A stretch of 64,000 nt of DNA, from the NCBI GenBank assembly GCA_027704905.1, contig CM051022.1, positions 10,553,969 through 10,617,968 of the forward strand, given 5' to 3'. A program made the translations under genes and the position numbers. Within the stretch, counting starts at the first letter, position 1. Each line of letters begins with the position of its first letter. Shown here piece after piece: positions 23,213-35,383 of this stretch. This DNA is from Muraenolepis orangiensis (lineage: Eukaryota; Chordata; Actinopteri; Gadiformes; Muraenolepididae). The notes under the pieces were generated by a model. The model saw only the letters and a list, made by a program, of their open reading frames with translations, had not been told where the DNA came from and ran no database searches.

Positions 23213-25639
23213 TAGTCTCATCCAAACCGCTGCCAATAAATAAGCTCTTGGAGTCCTTCTTAAAAAAAAGAAGACATGCATTATGGGAAGTAATGCGATT
23301 AAGTAGATGTTGGTCAGCTGAAGCGATGAGACGAGACAAGTTTCCTTTTTTATTTATTTTTTTTAAGATTCTTAATATTTTTATTATATTTACTTGTTTG
23401 CACGGTTTGTTACTCGTGGGCCGTCGAAGAAGCCTGCAACACAAGCGTGTCAGACGCTGCTCGTTGTTCCACACTCCGTGTGTAGGCAGGGCCAGTCATG
23501 ATGTTAGTAACGATGCGATCCAGGACTCCCCGGGGGATCTGTGCATGTGTGCAAGAAATAAAAACCGATCGCAGACTAACGAAAGATGCAAACACACAAC
23601 TTTAAGTCGCTTCCTTATTTCGACACGTACTAAAAATCAATCCACACAAGTTGAAACAAGAGGAGCATGTCCAAAGCAAAAAGAGCAACAAATCAAAAAA
23701 TAAAGGCGCACACTTTTGTATCGAGAATGTATGATAATGCATTTCCAAACGATGATAAATGTCGTCCATTTATGACACAAAAGGATATTTTCAAACATTA
23801 CTCATGAGCTCACACTCCTAGTCCCAGCTAGTATGGCGGAGCCAATACCTGGTTATTAGTTTTATTAGAAGAACACATCAAATGATATTATCCTAAATGT
23901 ACAAGGCAGCCGTTTGTCTCGTAGGTATGTACTTTATATTCCAGGAAATGTCATCATGCCCTGACAGTTAGGACCTGTACTAAGTGAAAATCGCAACAGT
24001 AACACTGGTTTTTAATGTATGATACACCCACAATAAAACATTGTAATACGATAGAAATACTTTGTGGAACAAATTATTCTACAATTTTCAAAAGCCATCC
24101 TTTAGACGTTATTTAGTGTGATTTAGAGTTGCAGTGTAATATAGTATGCTTTTTTATTAATTTTTTTTATGTCTTATGTTTTTCCTTTTTCTTATTTTTT
24201 TTAAATTTTTTACATTAGAGTGTAGTGTATTCAAAACAAAAAAAAGAAAAAAAAAAAAGAAAAAAGAAAATAAATCTTACCCAACCGACCACCCCACCGT
24301 ACGATTTCCTTTAAGTGGTAGTTTAACAGTTTTCTGAAGTCTGTCATATTGCAAGCTATTTCATCTATACAGCTACTTAGTGTGCTTGTCCACGAGGATC
24401 CGTCGTTTTTTTTTGCTTTCGGGGAAAAGAAAAAAAAACAATCAAAAGTTGTTGTGTGTGTCTCTCTCTCTCTCTCTCTCTCTCTTTTTCCTTCTGTTGT
24501 ACAAGGACACCGCCGCCTCCCTCCTGTATCCCACTGGGTCCACTGGGGGGGGGGGGGGGGGGGGGGGGTGGGGAGGTGGGGAAGGGAGAAGAACTGTGCC
24601 AGCACCAGTGGGCTTTGGGTGGACTGGTTTTTACGCTAGACAGCAGTGTGGTCCCTGGAACCGCCCGCCGGGTTTGTTTTTAGTACACAGCTCGGATTGG
24701 CCGCCTGGCGTCCATTTAGTTTATTTTCGTGTTTTAAAGTAGGCGGTGTACATTTTTCCAGGGTGGGGGTGGAGAGGGGGAGGGGACCCGAACAGCACTT
24801 CTCTTCTGGTGTACCCGGTGCACACAGAAAGGCAAAATTCACAAACAAAGTCGGTACAGAGCACACAAACTTTTTTGTTATTATTATAATTATAATTTTT
24901 CGATTTCGTTTTTTTCGGGGGTCTATCGGGTACCGACGATGGCCGCCGGGTGCTGGTATCGCTATGGCACGTTGTGCAGTGAGGAGGGCGGGGAGCTCTT
25001 GGTTGTGGCGTTGACAGAGCAGTGTGCGGTAACATTACAGGCCTATTCTCTGGGATTCTTGGGGCCAAAATTGAGAGAGGGGGGGGGGGGGGGGGGGGGG
25101 TCGGATGAGGGGTGACGGCGAGAAAAAGGGGTTTCCCCGGAAATGTCAGATCAGCGAGGGTGGTTCAGCCGTGACAACCACGGCTTACGAGACTCGACGA
25201 TCATATCCAATTTTTAAAAAGGACAAGTTACGGTAGGCTTTCCTCGAGTAGAGTGTCAACTTGTGCCAGTTGGCTGTAGTCTGTTATCAGTCCTGGCTTC
25301 TCCTGATAAAAGTCGCAAGTACAAGGAAAGCTTCCGTTGGGATCTGATCCAAAGCCCAGACCTCTCATCCCCCGTGGCCCTCAATATATCTGACTGTTCA
25401 AACGCCCCACATCCAGGGGTGGGGCGGGTGTGTGGGGAGGGGAGAGGAGGTGGAGGAAGGGAAACACGAGCACAATGTAGATCTTCCACGGTTGTTAGGA
25501 TTAGTTTTTGAAGTCAGGAGTCAGAAGTGTTCCCCCTGGTGGCCTGCGGCTGATGATGGAGATGTGACGGTTAGGCAGGGGAAAGGGGGGGAGGGGGGTG
25601 GGGGTATAGTCTGCTGCTCGTCCTCCCCGGCTCCGGCCC
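23213..25639. other. intergenic/YAF2 3' region
   Basis: No gene recognised. It holds A/T-rich sequence, a short TC array at 24457-24485, G homopolymers at about 24545-24568 and 25078-25100, and the probable YAF2 3' UTR next to 25640. An AATAAA on minus lies at 24720-24725, about 915 bp past the YAF2 stop, and is a weak poly(A) candidate. Confidence 0.6.
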
Positions 25640-26015
25640 TCAGTGGACCTCTCCGTTGACGGAGGTTCCCTCTCCGCCCCGGGGGGAGGAGGAGCGCGAC
25701 ACCCCGCGGTCCATGATCTCCGAGCCTGAGCCGTTGTGGCTCTGGTGGTCCCCGGCGCCGGCTGCCATGGTGGCGGCGGCTGCGGCGGCGGCGGTGGTGG
25801 CTGCGGGGATGGCGCCCGAAGACGAGGACGACGAGGAGGTGGTGGTGTTGGGGGTGGTGGTGGTGTTGGAGGAGGCGGAGTTGGTGGTGGAGGAGGCGTT
25901 GGCGGGGGGCGAGGGCCGCACCTTCTCCTTGAAGTCGGTGATGATGACGGTGAGGTCGCCCACCGTCACCTCGAGGTGCTGCGCGCTGCTGCGGTCAATG
26001 TTTTTTAACCGTGGC
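25640..26015 (-). CDS. YAF2: YAF2 coding exon 4 (RING1B-binding block, expanded tail, stop)
   Basis: Begins with one base completing Arg105, then PRLKNIDRSSAQHLEVTV and DLTVIITDFKEK, the most conserved C-terminal region of RYBP/YAF2. After PSPPANA comes about 55 residues of Ser, Thr, Asn and Ala runs (seven Ser, seven Ala), then DHQSHNGSGSE, SRSSSPRG and a final NGEVH before TGA. The acceptor is CTCCCTTCAG behind a poly-C run (G run at 26029-26047 on plus). Confidence 0.95.
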
Positions 26016-26262
26016 CTGAAGGGAGGAGGGGGGGGGGGGGGGGGGGGAGGGGACGAGGAAAGATGGGAAACGGGTTAAAAGTTTGTTTGAAAATGTGTCA
26101 TTTCAAATGTGAATATATATAATAGAAAAATGGAACTGTCCAAAATGATTTTACCTAATCTAAAAACTAAATTGTATTATACAAGGTTATTACAACGGCT
26201 ACATGAACTGGCCAAGAATATGTTTAGGAGTAAAACTAGTACAAAGTAGAAGAAAAATAAAG

Positions 26263-26303
26263 AAAAGTGTCAACCATCTGTTTCACAGATGGTTGACACT
26301 TTT
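26263..26303. repeat. 19-bp perfect hairpin with 3-nt loop
   Basis: Left arm begins AAAAGTGTCAACCATCTG; the right arm is its exact complement; the loop is TTC. It lies in YAF2 intron 3. It could be a folded-back transposon scrap or a small RNA hairpin; only the inverted repeat itself is certain. Confidence 0.95.
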
Positions 26304-27353
26304 TTTTTAATGTAATGAATTTTAATGTACTGAAAATGGATCAAGTGGATATACCCGGTAATGCAACATTGGACCATAATACATTCATGACCCATTGCAC
26401 TCAATTTTGCCTCCAAGATCCGCTAACAAAATAACAATCGCCCATTGCGACACGCTGTTCACAAATTCAGAGGAAACTGAATGATTCAGAGGTGAATCAT
26501 TATGACACAAATATTAATATAGTCATTTATATTCATATAGAGAGTTCCTTGGCCCTCTTGTTTTTGTTAGATGACTCGGATAACTGCAATAGCAGAGGTC
26601 ATTATGGAGCCATCGGCATCAATGTCACTGGCTCAATCTGCATTCTGAGTATCTCCAAATAGGCCTACTCATTATGCATTCATTGAGCTGAACGGGCCGT
26701 TAAAAGTGAACATGTTATGGCCGATATATATTGAAATTATATGGATATTGTGGTATGAGATGTGGTCTGAGATTTTGGATATCGTAACACTGTGATATGG
26801 CATTAGGCGAGGTCTTTTTTTTGTGTGTGATGTCATTTTCCTGACTGTTTTAGTGTTTGCCTTTACCACACTTAAGGAGCTTTAGGACCAAACTGTTCTG
26901 GTGACAGGGGAACTAGGAACTAAGGAACCTGGGGAGGAATAGTGCCTTCAATTAATTTTTTTCATTTGCATTCGCAGCGCCTATAATAGGTTAATAGCAA
27001 CATCAACGTCATTGACAGAACCTCACTTCTGTGCGATGACGATAACGGATCTACTCAATGATGACTTCGCTGCCCGCCCAACTTTTGTCGGTGTTTTGTT
27101 GTGTGTTTTTCATCCATTCCGCGACCGTTAAAGCGCTGTTTTTGTACCTTACGTTTTGACGGTTTACAGTAAACACAGCTAAAGAACCCAGTTACTCCAA
27201 TAGTTCTTGGAACTACGAAAAAGCACCTTAAGTCCTTAATATCCACATTACTGGTGCACTGATGCAAAATTTCATTGTGTCAATATTTTCTGAAAGCAAA
27301 GATATATATATCGATATTTGATTTTTGCCCATAAATCCCAGCCCAAGTTGTGG

Positions 27354-27586
27354 CGGCAGGACAGCTCGGTCGGTTCAGTCGGGACTTGGCATTGAAACCG
27401 GAAGGTCGCCGGTTCAAGTCCCCCGAGACACCTGGGCACCAGGACCCTACACTGCTGTATATAATATAATAGCTGCCCACTGCTCCTAGTGCTGCAAGGC
27501 TGGGTTTAAACGCAGAGAAACACATTTCACAAGGAAGGTATATATACATATGTGACCAATAAAGAGAATTCAACTCCCCAGAATTA
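27354..27586 (+). mobile_element. tRNA-headed SINE, family B, copy 1
   Basis: Head with AGCTCGGTCGGTTCAGTCGG and B-box GGTTCAAGTCCC, a middle with AGCTGCCCACTGCTCCTAG, and a tail GTGACCAATAAAGAGAATTC. Further copies are at 34646-34823, 45984-46252, 49030-49302 and, inverted, 51997-52285. Confidence 0.8.
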
Positions 27587-27736
27587 GATTTGGAAGTTGG
27601 CACATATTTTTTAAGTGTGTTCTCCATTTTTGAAGGCACCTAGTATATAAGACAGTAAGTTATTAAATAACAGTATGCACGCATACTATTTATATTTAAC
27701 GTGGCAATAATAATATTCTATATATCTCACACACAC

Positions 27737-27895
27737 CTCATCTTCTTGTGGGCGTTCTTCTTGAGTGGCGCGGGCTCTCGCTCGCCCTTCTCTCGCTCCA
27801 CCCGCTCCTTCTTCTCTTTCTTGGGCTGCGTGGGGGAGGCAAACTGCTGCGTTACCTGCTGCTGGGAGACCAGCTGGGAGACCGGGCGAGGCTTC
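27737..27895 (-). CDS. YAF2: YAF2 coding exon 3
   Basis: Completes Arg52, then KPRPVSQLVSQQQVTQQF, SPTQPKKEKKERVEREKGER and LKKNAHKKM, ending in phase 2 at GATGAG|GTGTGT. This is the basic, lysine/glutamate-rich linker between zinc finger and C-terminal block in YAF2. The acceptor CCATCAG is preceded by C runs and then a 157-bp (CT)n tract in transcript sense. Confidence 0.95.
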
Positions 27896-27943
27896 CTGAT
27901 GGGGGGGGGAGAGAGAGGGAGACAGGAAAGACAGGGGGGGGGG

Positions 27944-28104
<161 letters not shown>

Positions 28105-28276
28105 AAAGGTGATAAATAGAAAGATTGGCAGAACAGAGAGAGATACAGTGGGTGGTAATAGAGGAAGAATAAGCAAGCGAGAGAATGAATGAAATAGATA
28201 GAAAAAAAGAGGCAAATTAAAAAAAAGGTAAATGACATGAATCAGGTCAGCCAGTGTTCTTGATACATTGAATAAA

Positions 28277-28437
<161 letters not shown>

Positions 28438-29614
28438 CAGTATGCTAAACATGGGGTGGGCTCGATTCAACATGAACTCTTTATTAAACCAAATGAATAA
28501 CATCAACATCATTAGGATGGGGCAGCTTTGAATGCGCGTCTTTACGGCGCCGTGTGACCGTGACTTCATAACCGCTCTTCATCAAACACAAACCTAAAAT
28601 ATAATACACATTGCGATAATCCGTCACGGGACATGGGTCCAATTTAAATGTGCAATGCCGTGATAATGCAGTGCACATTAAAACCGCGCGCGCGTGTGTG
28701 TGTGTTATAATCCATAATGTCCATGGCTTTTGCGTCACGGCGGCGAACGCGGCGAGATGCCGATAATAGCTTTGTTATTCGGGATGCGATTAAAAGCGCG
28801 ATGTGGCGTTCTGTTGCGACATGTTCAAACGCTCGCTTTAAAAATGATACGTTATGTAATTGTTCTGGCAAGAGCGTGCATGTGTGTGTGTGTGTGTGTG
28901 GGGGGGGGGATAGTGGAAGTCAGTACCATGGTGGCGATGCCAGTGAGATGCCGAGAGCCATCTGTTTGGAGCGCACATAGTATCTACCGCCGCCTGCATG
29001 TTTAGCGATCACACACACACACACACACACAGTGTGAGTGAGCAGATCAGGCCCGGAGCCATGCTGAAACCACCGTCGGAACACAGTGTGCTGGATTCCG
29101 CACGACAAAACACTCACACAGCCTTTCGCTTCCCCTTAGTCTACAATCAATAGACGGAGATTTGGTCTAGCTTGTCATAGCTTCCTTGTGAAATAGCGTA
29201 CTTGGCAGCATGAGTCATCTAGCCGCGTACCAAAGTAATATAACTCAGTGTGCACACACGCACGCGCGCACACGCACGATAATCAATTAACCATTGACCT
29301 TAAGAACTAGAGAATAGGGTTGAGGTTTAAGTAAGTAAGCACTAGAACATTTGTCAACAAGGCTAGTAGTCTACGCTTTACGCCACACACTCACATACAA
29401 CACCACACAGAGTACAAATAAAACACAATTTGTCCCTGTTCAAGGGTTATTTACTTTTCTGTCAGGGAACGCATCTGTCTTTCTAGTGGTGTAGAAAAAC
29501 TAGGGCTACCATCCTTTACCCAGAGAGACAAGGACTACAAGGATTTTCACAATCATTTCCCGCCCACTTTTCTCCCAGGGTTAAGTTGAAATTGTGATTC
29601 ATTTCGCAGAAACT

Positions 29615-29616
<2 letters not shown>

Positions 29617-29655
<39 letters not shown>

Positions 29656-29693
29656 GGAAAGAGAGAGAGAGAGCGAGAGAGAGAGAGAGAGAC
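29617..29693. repeat. (GA)n microsatellite with interruptions
   Basis: GA array broken by AAGAGGGAAAG and a GCGA unit, in YAF2 intron 2. Confidence 0.9.
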
Positions 29694-30914
29694 GTTCTCA
29701 AGGCCAAACTGAAATGCAAATGGCGTCTCTTGGCCTATATAACTGTCTGACAGGGAAGGGAGACACACAGAGGATCTTGCTAATATGTCGGCCATGAGAA
29801 CTGCTGACATGTTGAAGATGCCGGGATCTCTCCGTCCGATCTTTCATGACTGTTCCTACTTCTGTTCCGAGAAGCGGAAGAAAAAAACGTAATTGGCGGC
29901 TTTGCGTTTCTCACATAAAACGTGAGAAGCGATCTCTCTCTCTCCTGCTCAGTCTCTCCCTCCCTCCCTCCCTCCCTCTCGCTCTCTCTCTCCTGCTCAG
30001 TCTCTCCCTCCCTCCCTCCCGCTCTCTCGCTCTCTCAAACTTTTGTGCCAAGCAGAATAAGTCTCTCTCTCTCTCACGGTTGTTCCCCATTACCCAACTC
30101 GCCTCTGTTTCTTCTTCTGTGGTTAACTGCGTCAGCCATTTATACGAAAACAAAAATACCTACTCCTGAGTCGACAGGGTAAAGCTTCGGTTTTTTTTTT
30201 TTTAATCTTTTAATGAAAATAAAAGGAGATGAGATGTACCGGATAAATCCCAGATGGCAAATTAGGGTGGCACAGCCCTCCCCAAACACAACCACAGGTC
30301 TGCCACAGAGGGAAAAAGTTTTAAAAAACGAGAACAATAATGACCCAGAAAACACATCCTCTCCATGCACGACATGCATCGCAATAACGGTTGAGCCTCA
30401 GTGTCTGTGGTGGTGGTGGACAGACGCGCTTTTCAGGGAGGTCGTCTTCAGGAGCCTTCAAAATGACTTGGTGGCTAGCAGGCCGGTCTGTGCATAATTG
30501 TACCGTCTGTAATGAATTCGAGGGCTGTTGTCTAATTTATGCGGCGGGTAGAGTGCGGTACGTCGGTGTGGCGTGCTACTTTTGATTACATCCTTGCCCG
30601 ATTCCCGGCCAATCAGGACCCACCGTAGCGCTGGTTGGGGGGGGGGGGGGGGGGGGTTCCTTTCCGTTTGTTTTGCTTTTTTCCCGCTGGACGACTACAG
30701 GAGGAGGAAACATGAGATTCTGTTTTGTACATGTTGTCGTCGTCATCCTCAAGAGGGAGGGACGTGAAGTAGATGCAAAGCCAATGTTGTTGGCTTTGAG
30801 GTGAAAATGAAGACCCATACACAGGCACACACACACGACAAAACAGAGCTGCCTCTGTAAACCCAATCAAGTGGTTATTATCCAAGCGCGTATGCCTCCG
30901 GCGTCGAACCTGGT

Positions 30915-31034
<120 letters not shown>

Positions 31035-32058
31035 GTCAATTGCACATTTGGGTGGTGGATGTTAATGTAGAGGGAGCTATTTTGTCTGACATTAATACCC
31101 CGCGAGTGTGTGTGTTCGTGTGTGCCGGTCGATATTAGCGTCGTTCGCGGCGTCTGTTACACAGCCTGTTAATGGAGGCGTGGTGTGAGTTTTGGAAAGG
31201 CTGGCGGTACAGAGTGTTCTCCATTACAGGGCGAGACGCCATCGGGCCCTGGAAGGAACCCTGGAAGAAAAACAAGCGCTGCAGGACTGTGAAAAGATCA
31301 CCTGGTGTCAATGTCATTGGCGGAAGAAAAACGATTGTAATTCCACGTAATTATTATTATTATTAAGTACAGTACTGGACACAACGGCAGCAGCGTTTTC
31401 ATTAGAGACTCAATGTTATAGCTTCATGTTTTTCGTCTTTCTAGAATCTTGCTTCTTGAAAATGCCCCCCCCCCCCCCCCCCCCCCAAACATGAATCAAA
31501 TGGGTTTTGACAAAGAAATGTCTAACCCTCGGGCTTGCTGCATCATTAGTGCTCTTTTCCTTTGGCAAAATAAGATCCATTTTACATTACATCCTCCTCC
31601 AACAGCAACATCACGTCACACCAACAAGCTCCATCTTTAAACTACGAGCAAAACAAAACACTTTGTTCACCCAGCTCATTACAGATGATAACGATAGCCA
31701 GATAACGACAGCTGCTGCCCTGCCGTGTTAAAAAGTGTTTTACCTCCCACAACCTCTCCCCGGTGTTTGTTTCGTTTACGGCTTTTCCTTGGGCCCGCGG
31801 GTCTCGTGGTGTGGAGACGTGTGTGTGTGTGTGACGTGCGAGCGCGGTACACAACACACTGCCTGCCATGTGCACGCCCCGTCTGATGTTGATCAGCCGC
31901 GACAAGCCATGTCAATATTATTAGCAACAGGTCGGTGCACCGGGCTCGGCAGATCCCCAACCTATGGAGCATCTGGGTGGAGGACACGTCCACGTTTGCC
32001 GTCCCTACAGGACAGATTTTGAAACGGCCTCGGAAACAAAACCGTGTTCCCGGGCGGG

Positions 32059-32270
32059 ACTTTCAGTGACATGGGTTGAGCGGCAGAGAGAGAAAGAGAG
32101 AGAGAGAAAGAGAGACTTTCAGTTACATGGGTTAAGCGGCTAAGAAGAGAGGGACTTTCAGTTACATGGGTTTAATGACAAGAGAGAGAGAGAGCGAGAG
32201 AGGGTCTTTCAGTTACATGGGTTAGGCAGCGGGTGGAGTCTTTCAGTGACATGGGTTAAGCGGCAAGATG
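32059..32270 (+). repeat. five spaced copies of CTTTCAGTTACATGGGTTAAG
   Basis: The core CTTTCAGT(T/G)ACATGGGTT followed by (A/G)GCGGC occurs five times at irregular spacing, separated by AGAGAG-rich spacers of different length. It looks like a minisatellite into which GA microsatellites have grown. Confidence 0.9.
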
Positions 32271-32274
32271 AGGT

Positions 32275-32375
32275 AGTCCGGCTGACGCAAGGACAACAGC
32301 CTTGCACTGAATGCCAGCAACACTAAGGAGCTCATTGTGGACTTCAGGAGCCACCACTAAGCTTCAATAGAGGGA
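32275..32375 (+). mobile_element. LINE reverse transcriptase scrap
   Basis: Translates to LALNASNTKELIVDFRSHH, matching ALNVSKTKELIVDFRSHRG of the LINE at 42020-43860 in the opposite orientation. About 100 bp only. Confidence 0.75.
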
Positions 32376-33177
32376 TATCCGTTCCTGCTATCTTTCGGAT
32401 ATTGCTTAATTGTTACGGAGGGGGGGGGTTAACAGCTAACGGAAGTAAGAAAAGGGAAATTGCATTGCGCTAGACCAGGGCTAGCGCTTACAGCTCGCAA
32501 CCCACTCTGAGCCTAACGTTTCAGCGGCCAAACACACACCTGCCGGTAAAGTCTGGGGAACGCATCAGAAGAAACAGACAAAGCCAATCTGCGCGAGCTA
32601 CTGAGCAACCCCCCCGCCCGCCCGCCCCCCCCTGCCGCCCCCCCAGTGCACACGGCGAGGTTATTGCCGGCTACACTCTGCCGTTACCTGTCCTCAAGTG
32701 GACCGTTATGGAGTCACTCCGCCATCAGCCACGCTTCATATCCGCATGGAATCACCCTGTGCAGATATATAGCGCTTCGTACAGACGGTTCCTCCCTCTC
32801 TCTCTCTCTCCCCCGCGTCTTTTTCCACATTTTCCCTTCATTACACGCAAGATAAAACACAACATTTGAACAATTGTAAATCTGCCATCGGAGAAGAGGA
32901 AATAGGAATAGATGAATAAATGCTTGTGTAATGAGGATGACGAGAAGCCAATGTAGCTCAAGTCGGCCAATGGTGTAGTAAGTAAGAACATTGGTGTTTA
33001 CAGTAATCAATGAAAATATCAAATAAATCATCTGCACCGACTGCAGGAGATGAATGTGATTGATATGTTTATGGATATGGAAGAGAGAGAGAGAGAGAGC
33101 ATCCGTAGGTTGGAGGCTGTGTTGCTCCCAGGAGCTCATCCAACTCGATGATTAATGGCTCCCCCTGCTTTAACATG

Positions 33178-33312
<135 letters not shown>

Positions 33313-33507
33313 ACGTTACTGTGCAGTGAGGGGGCGGTAGACGGTGTCATAAACCACAGGACATTGAGAGCCATCTGTTACACAAACACACAGTCTCTCT
33401 CTCGCGCCCTCTCTCCCCGCTCTCTCTCTCTCTCTCTCGCCCTCTCTCGATTATGGCTACGTGATAAGCCCGTAATTACTATGTGGCACTGATGCACAGA
33501 ATACTGA

Positions 33508-33696
<189 letters not shown>

Positions 33697-34645
33697 ACAT
33701 GATAACCGCTGCCGTTATTGTCCCAGGCACCTGCTCTCTGCGTTTGTATTCCGGATGAGTAATACAAGCAATTGGCTTCACACAAAACGGAGACGCTTCA
33801 GCCCAATCTGATGGTTTATATGGTCCGGGGGCAGGGAGGCGACTCTCATTCCATTTTGAAGAGAGAGGGGGGGGGGGGGGGGGATTAGAGAACAATGAAC
33901 ACTCAACATAACCGATGATGAATTCATCTGATGTCATGATTAATCACGCACTTTGCAGAGAGGAGAGTATGGGTGGCTGATTTGTAACAACCGCAGGTGG
34001 GTAAACAAACATGGCACTTGATTTGCTACAGCCCAATTATTGCCCTAAGTATTGGCCAGTATCGTCCCCGTGAAACGGGACCACATCTGATTGCAGAGCC
34101 TTATTTTAAATATTTCAAGGGCCAGCAACTCATGCCTGCTGACACACAGATCTGTGTATGGGCATGCTAGTGGGATAGATATATAGCCTAGTGGTTAGGA
34201 AGGAAGGAAGGAACCCTAATTCTGCAGTCTAGCTGTAGGCATCCTTGAGCAAGACCCCCCCCCTGCCTGCCTGCCCCCTTGGTGATGTCAGTGCACATTG
34301 TGGTTGATACAAGTGCCTGCTAGGTGCTAAATAGCCAAATAGCAGTATGCTAGCATACTATGCAGCCAATTTAAATGGATACAGAGTGTGGGTCTGGGTG
34401 AGCTTTATTTTTAAACGAATGCACACGATTGTTTGTTTGCATAATGAAACAGTTTTGAGGGTCACATTCGAGACTAATCCCCGTGGTGGAAATTGCCTCA
34501 GGCGGACGCTGTGCATCAAAAATATGATTCAATATATTGGACGCCAGCACTGCAGTTGATTGGGTTGTCATAATCTACTCTTTTGGAGTGCTCGTTTTAA
34601 ATTCTAAATTCTGTAACTGAGCCGTAAAGAATGGGTGTTAGTGAG

Positions 34646-34823
34646 TAGGGACTTGTAGGCGGTTGGCGGTTTAAGTGAGCACTGCCGTTGGTGCCGTTGA
34701 GCAACCAGACCCCTAGACTATATAGCTGCCCACTGCTCCCAATACTAGGATGGGTTAAATGCAGATAAACTAATTCCACCGTGTGTGTGTGTGTGTCCAA
34801 TAAAGAGGATTCAATCCTCCAGA
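34646..34823 (+). mobile_element. SINE family B, 5'-truncated copy
   Basis: Contains AGCTGCCCACTGCTCCCAAT, GATGGGTTAAATGCAGATAA and the tail CCAATAAAGAGGATTCAATC shared with the other family B copies. The tRNA-like head is lost or badly decayed. Confidence 0.75.
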
Positions 34824-35340
34824 TGAAGTAAAGGGCTTGAAGTACGTCGAGTACGAGTTTCCCCCAATGGGAAATAGCACGGATCATATATTATTCTTAT
34901 TTTATTGCCTTCTTTTTAACTGAGGCAATTTGCTGGTGTGTGAGTGTCGTAGCTAGCGGTATTTGATGCCTATTGTATGAACAAGGCCTATCAAGTGGGC
35001 CTCGCCTTCAAACCGTTTTGTGTCCGTCACACACATAAAAAAAAAATCCAACAATAACAACACGGCAGTTTAACAGACGGATATAATATCGTGCGCGAGT
35101 GAAAAGGATGATACGATGGTAACAGAACATCATAACATCGTAACATCCCACACACACACACACACAAAGACACACCTACACACACACTCCACCGCCACTG
35201 TAATGCCGATGCTGCCGTGTTCTCAGCCAACCAGAACGGCTTGTGCGTGTTCAGGTTGAGCTGTCGGGAGGCATGCTCATCTGTCAATCTGTCACCAGAA
35301 CTGCCCCAGGTTAAGTTCAACCCCCGGTGAGCAAGAGAGC

Positions 35341-35383
<43 letters not shown>

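Larger units (their letters stand above)
26016..27736 (-). other. YAF2 intron 3
   Basis: 1.7-kb intron, mostly AT-rich unique sequence. It contains a 19-bp perfect hairpin at 26263-26303, a repeat-poor stretch at 26440-26660 that could be conserved, and a SINE at 27354-27586. Confidence 0.85.
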
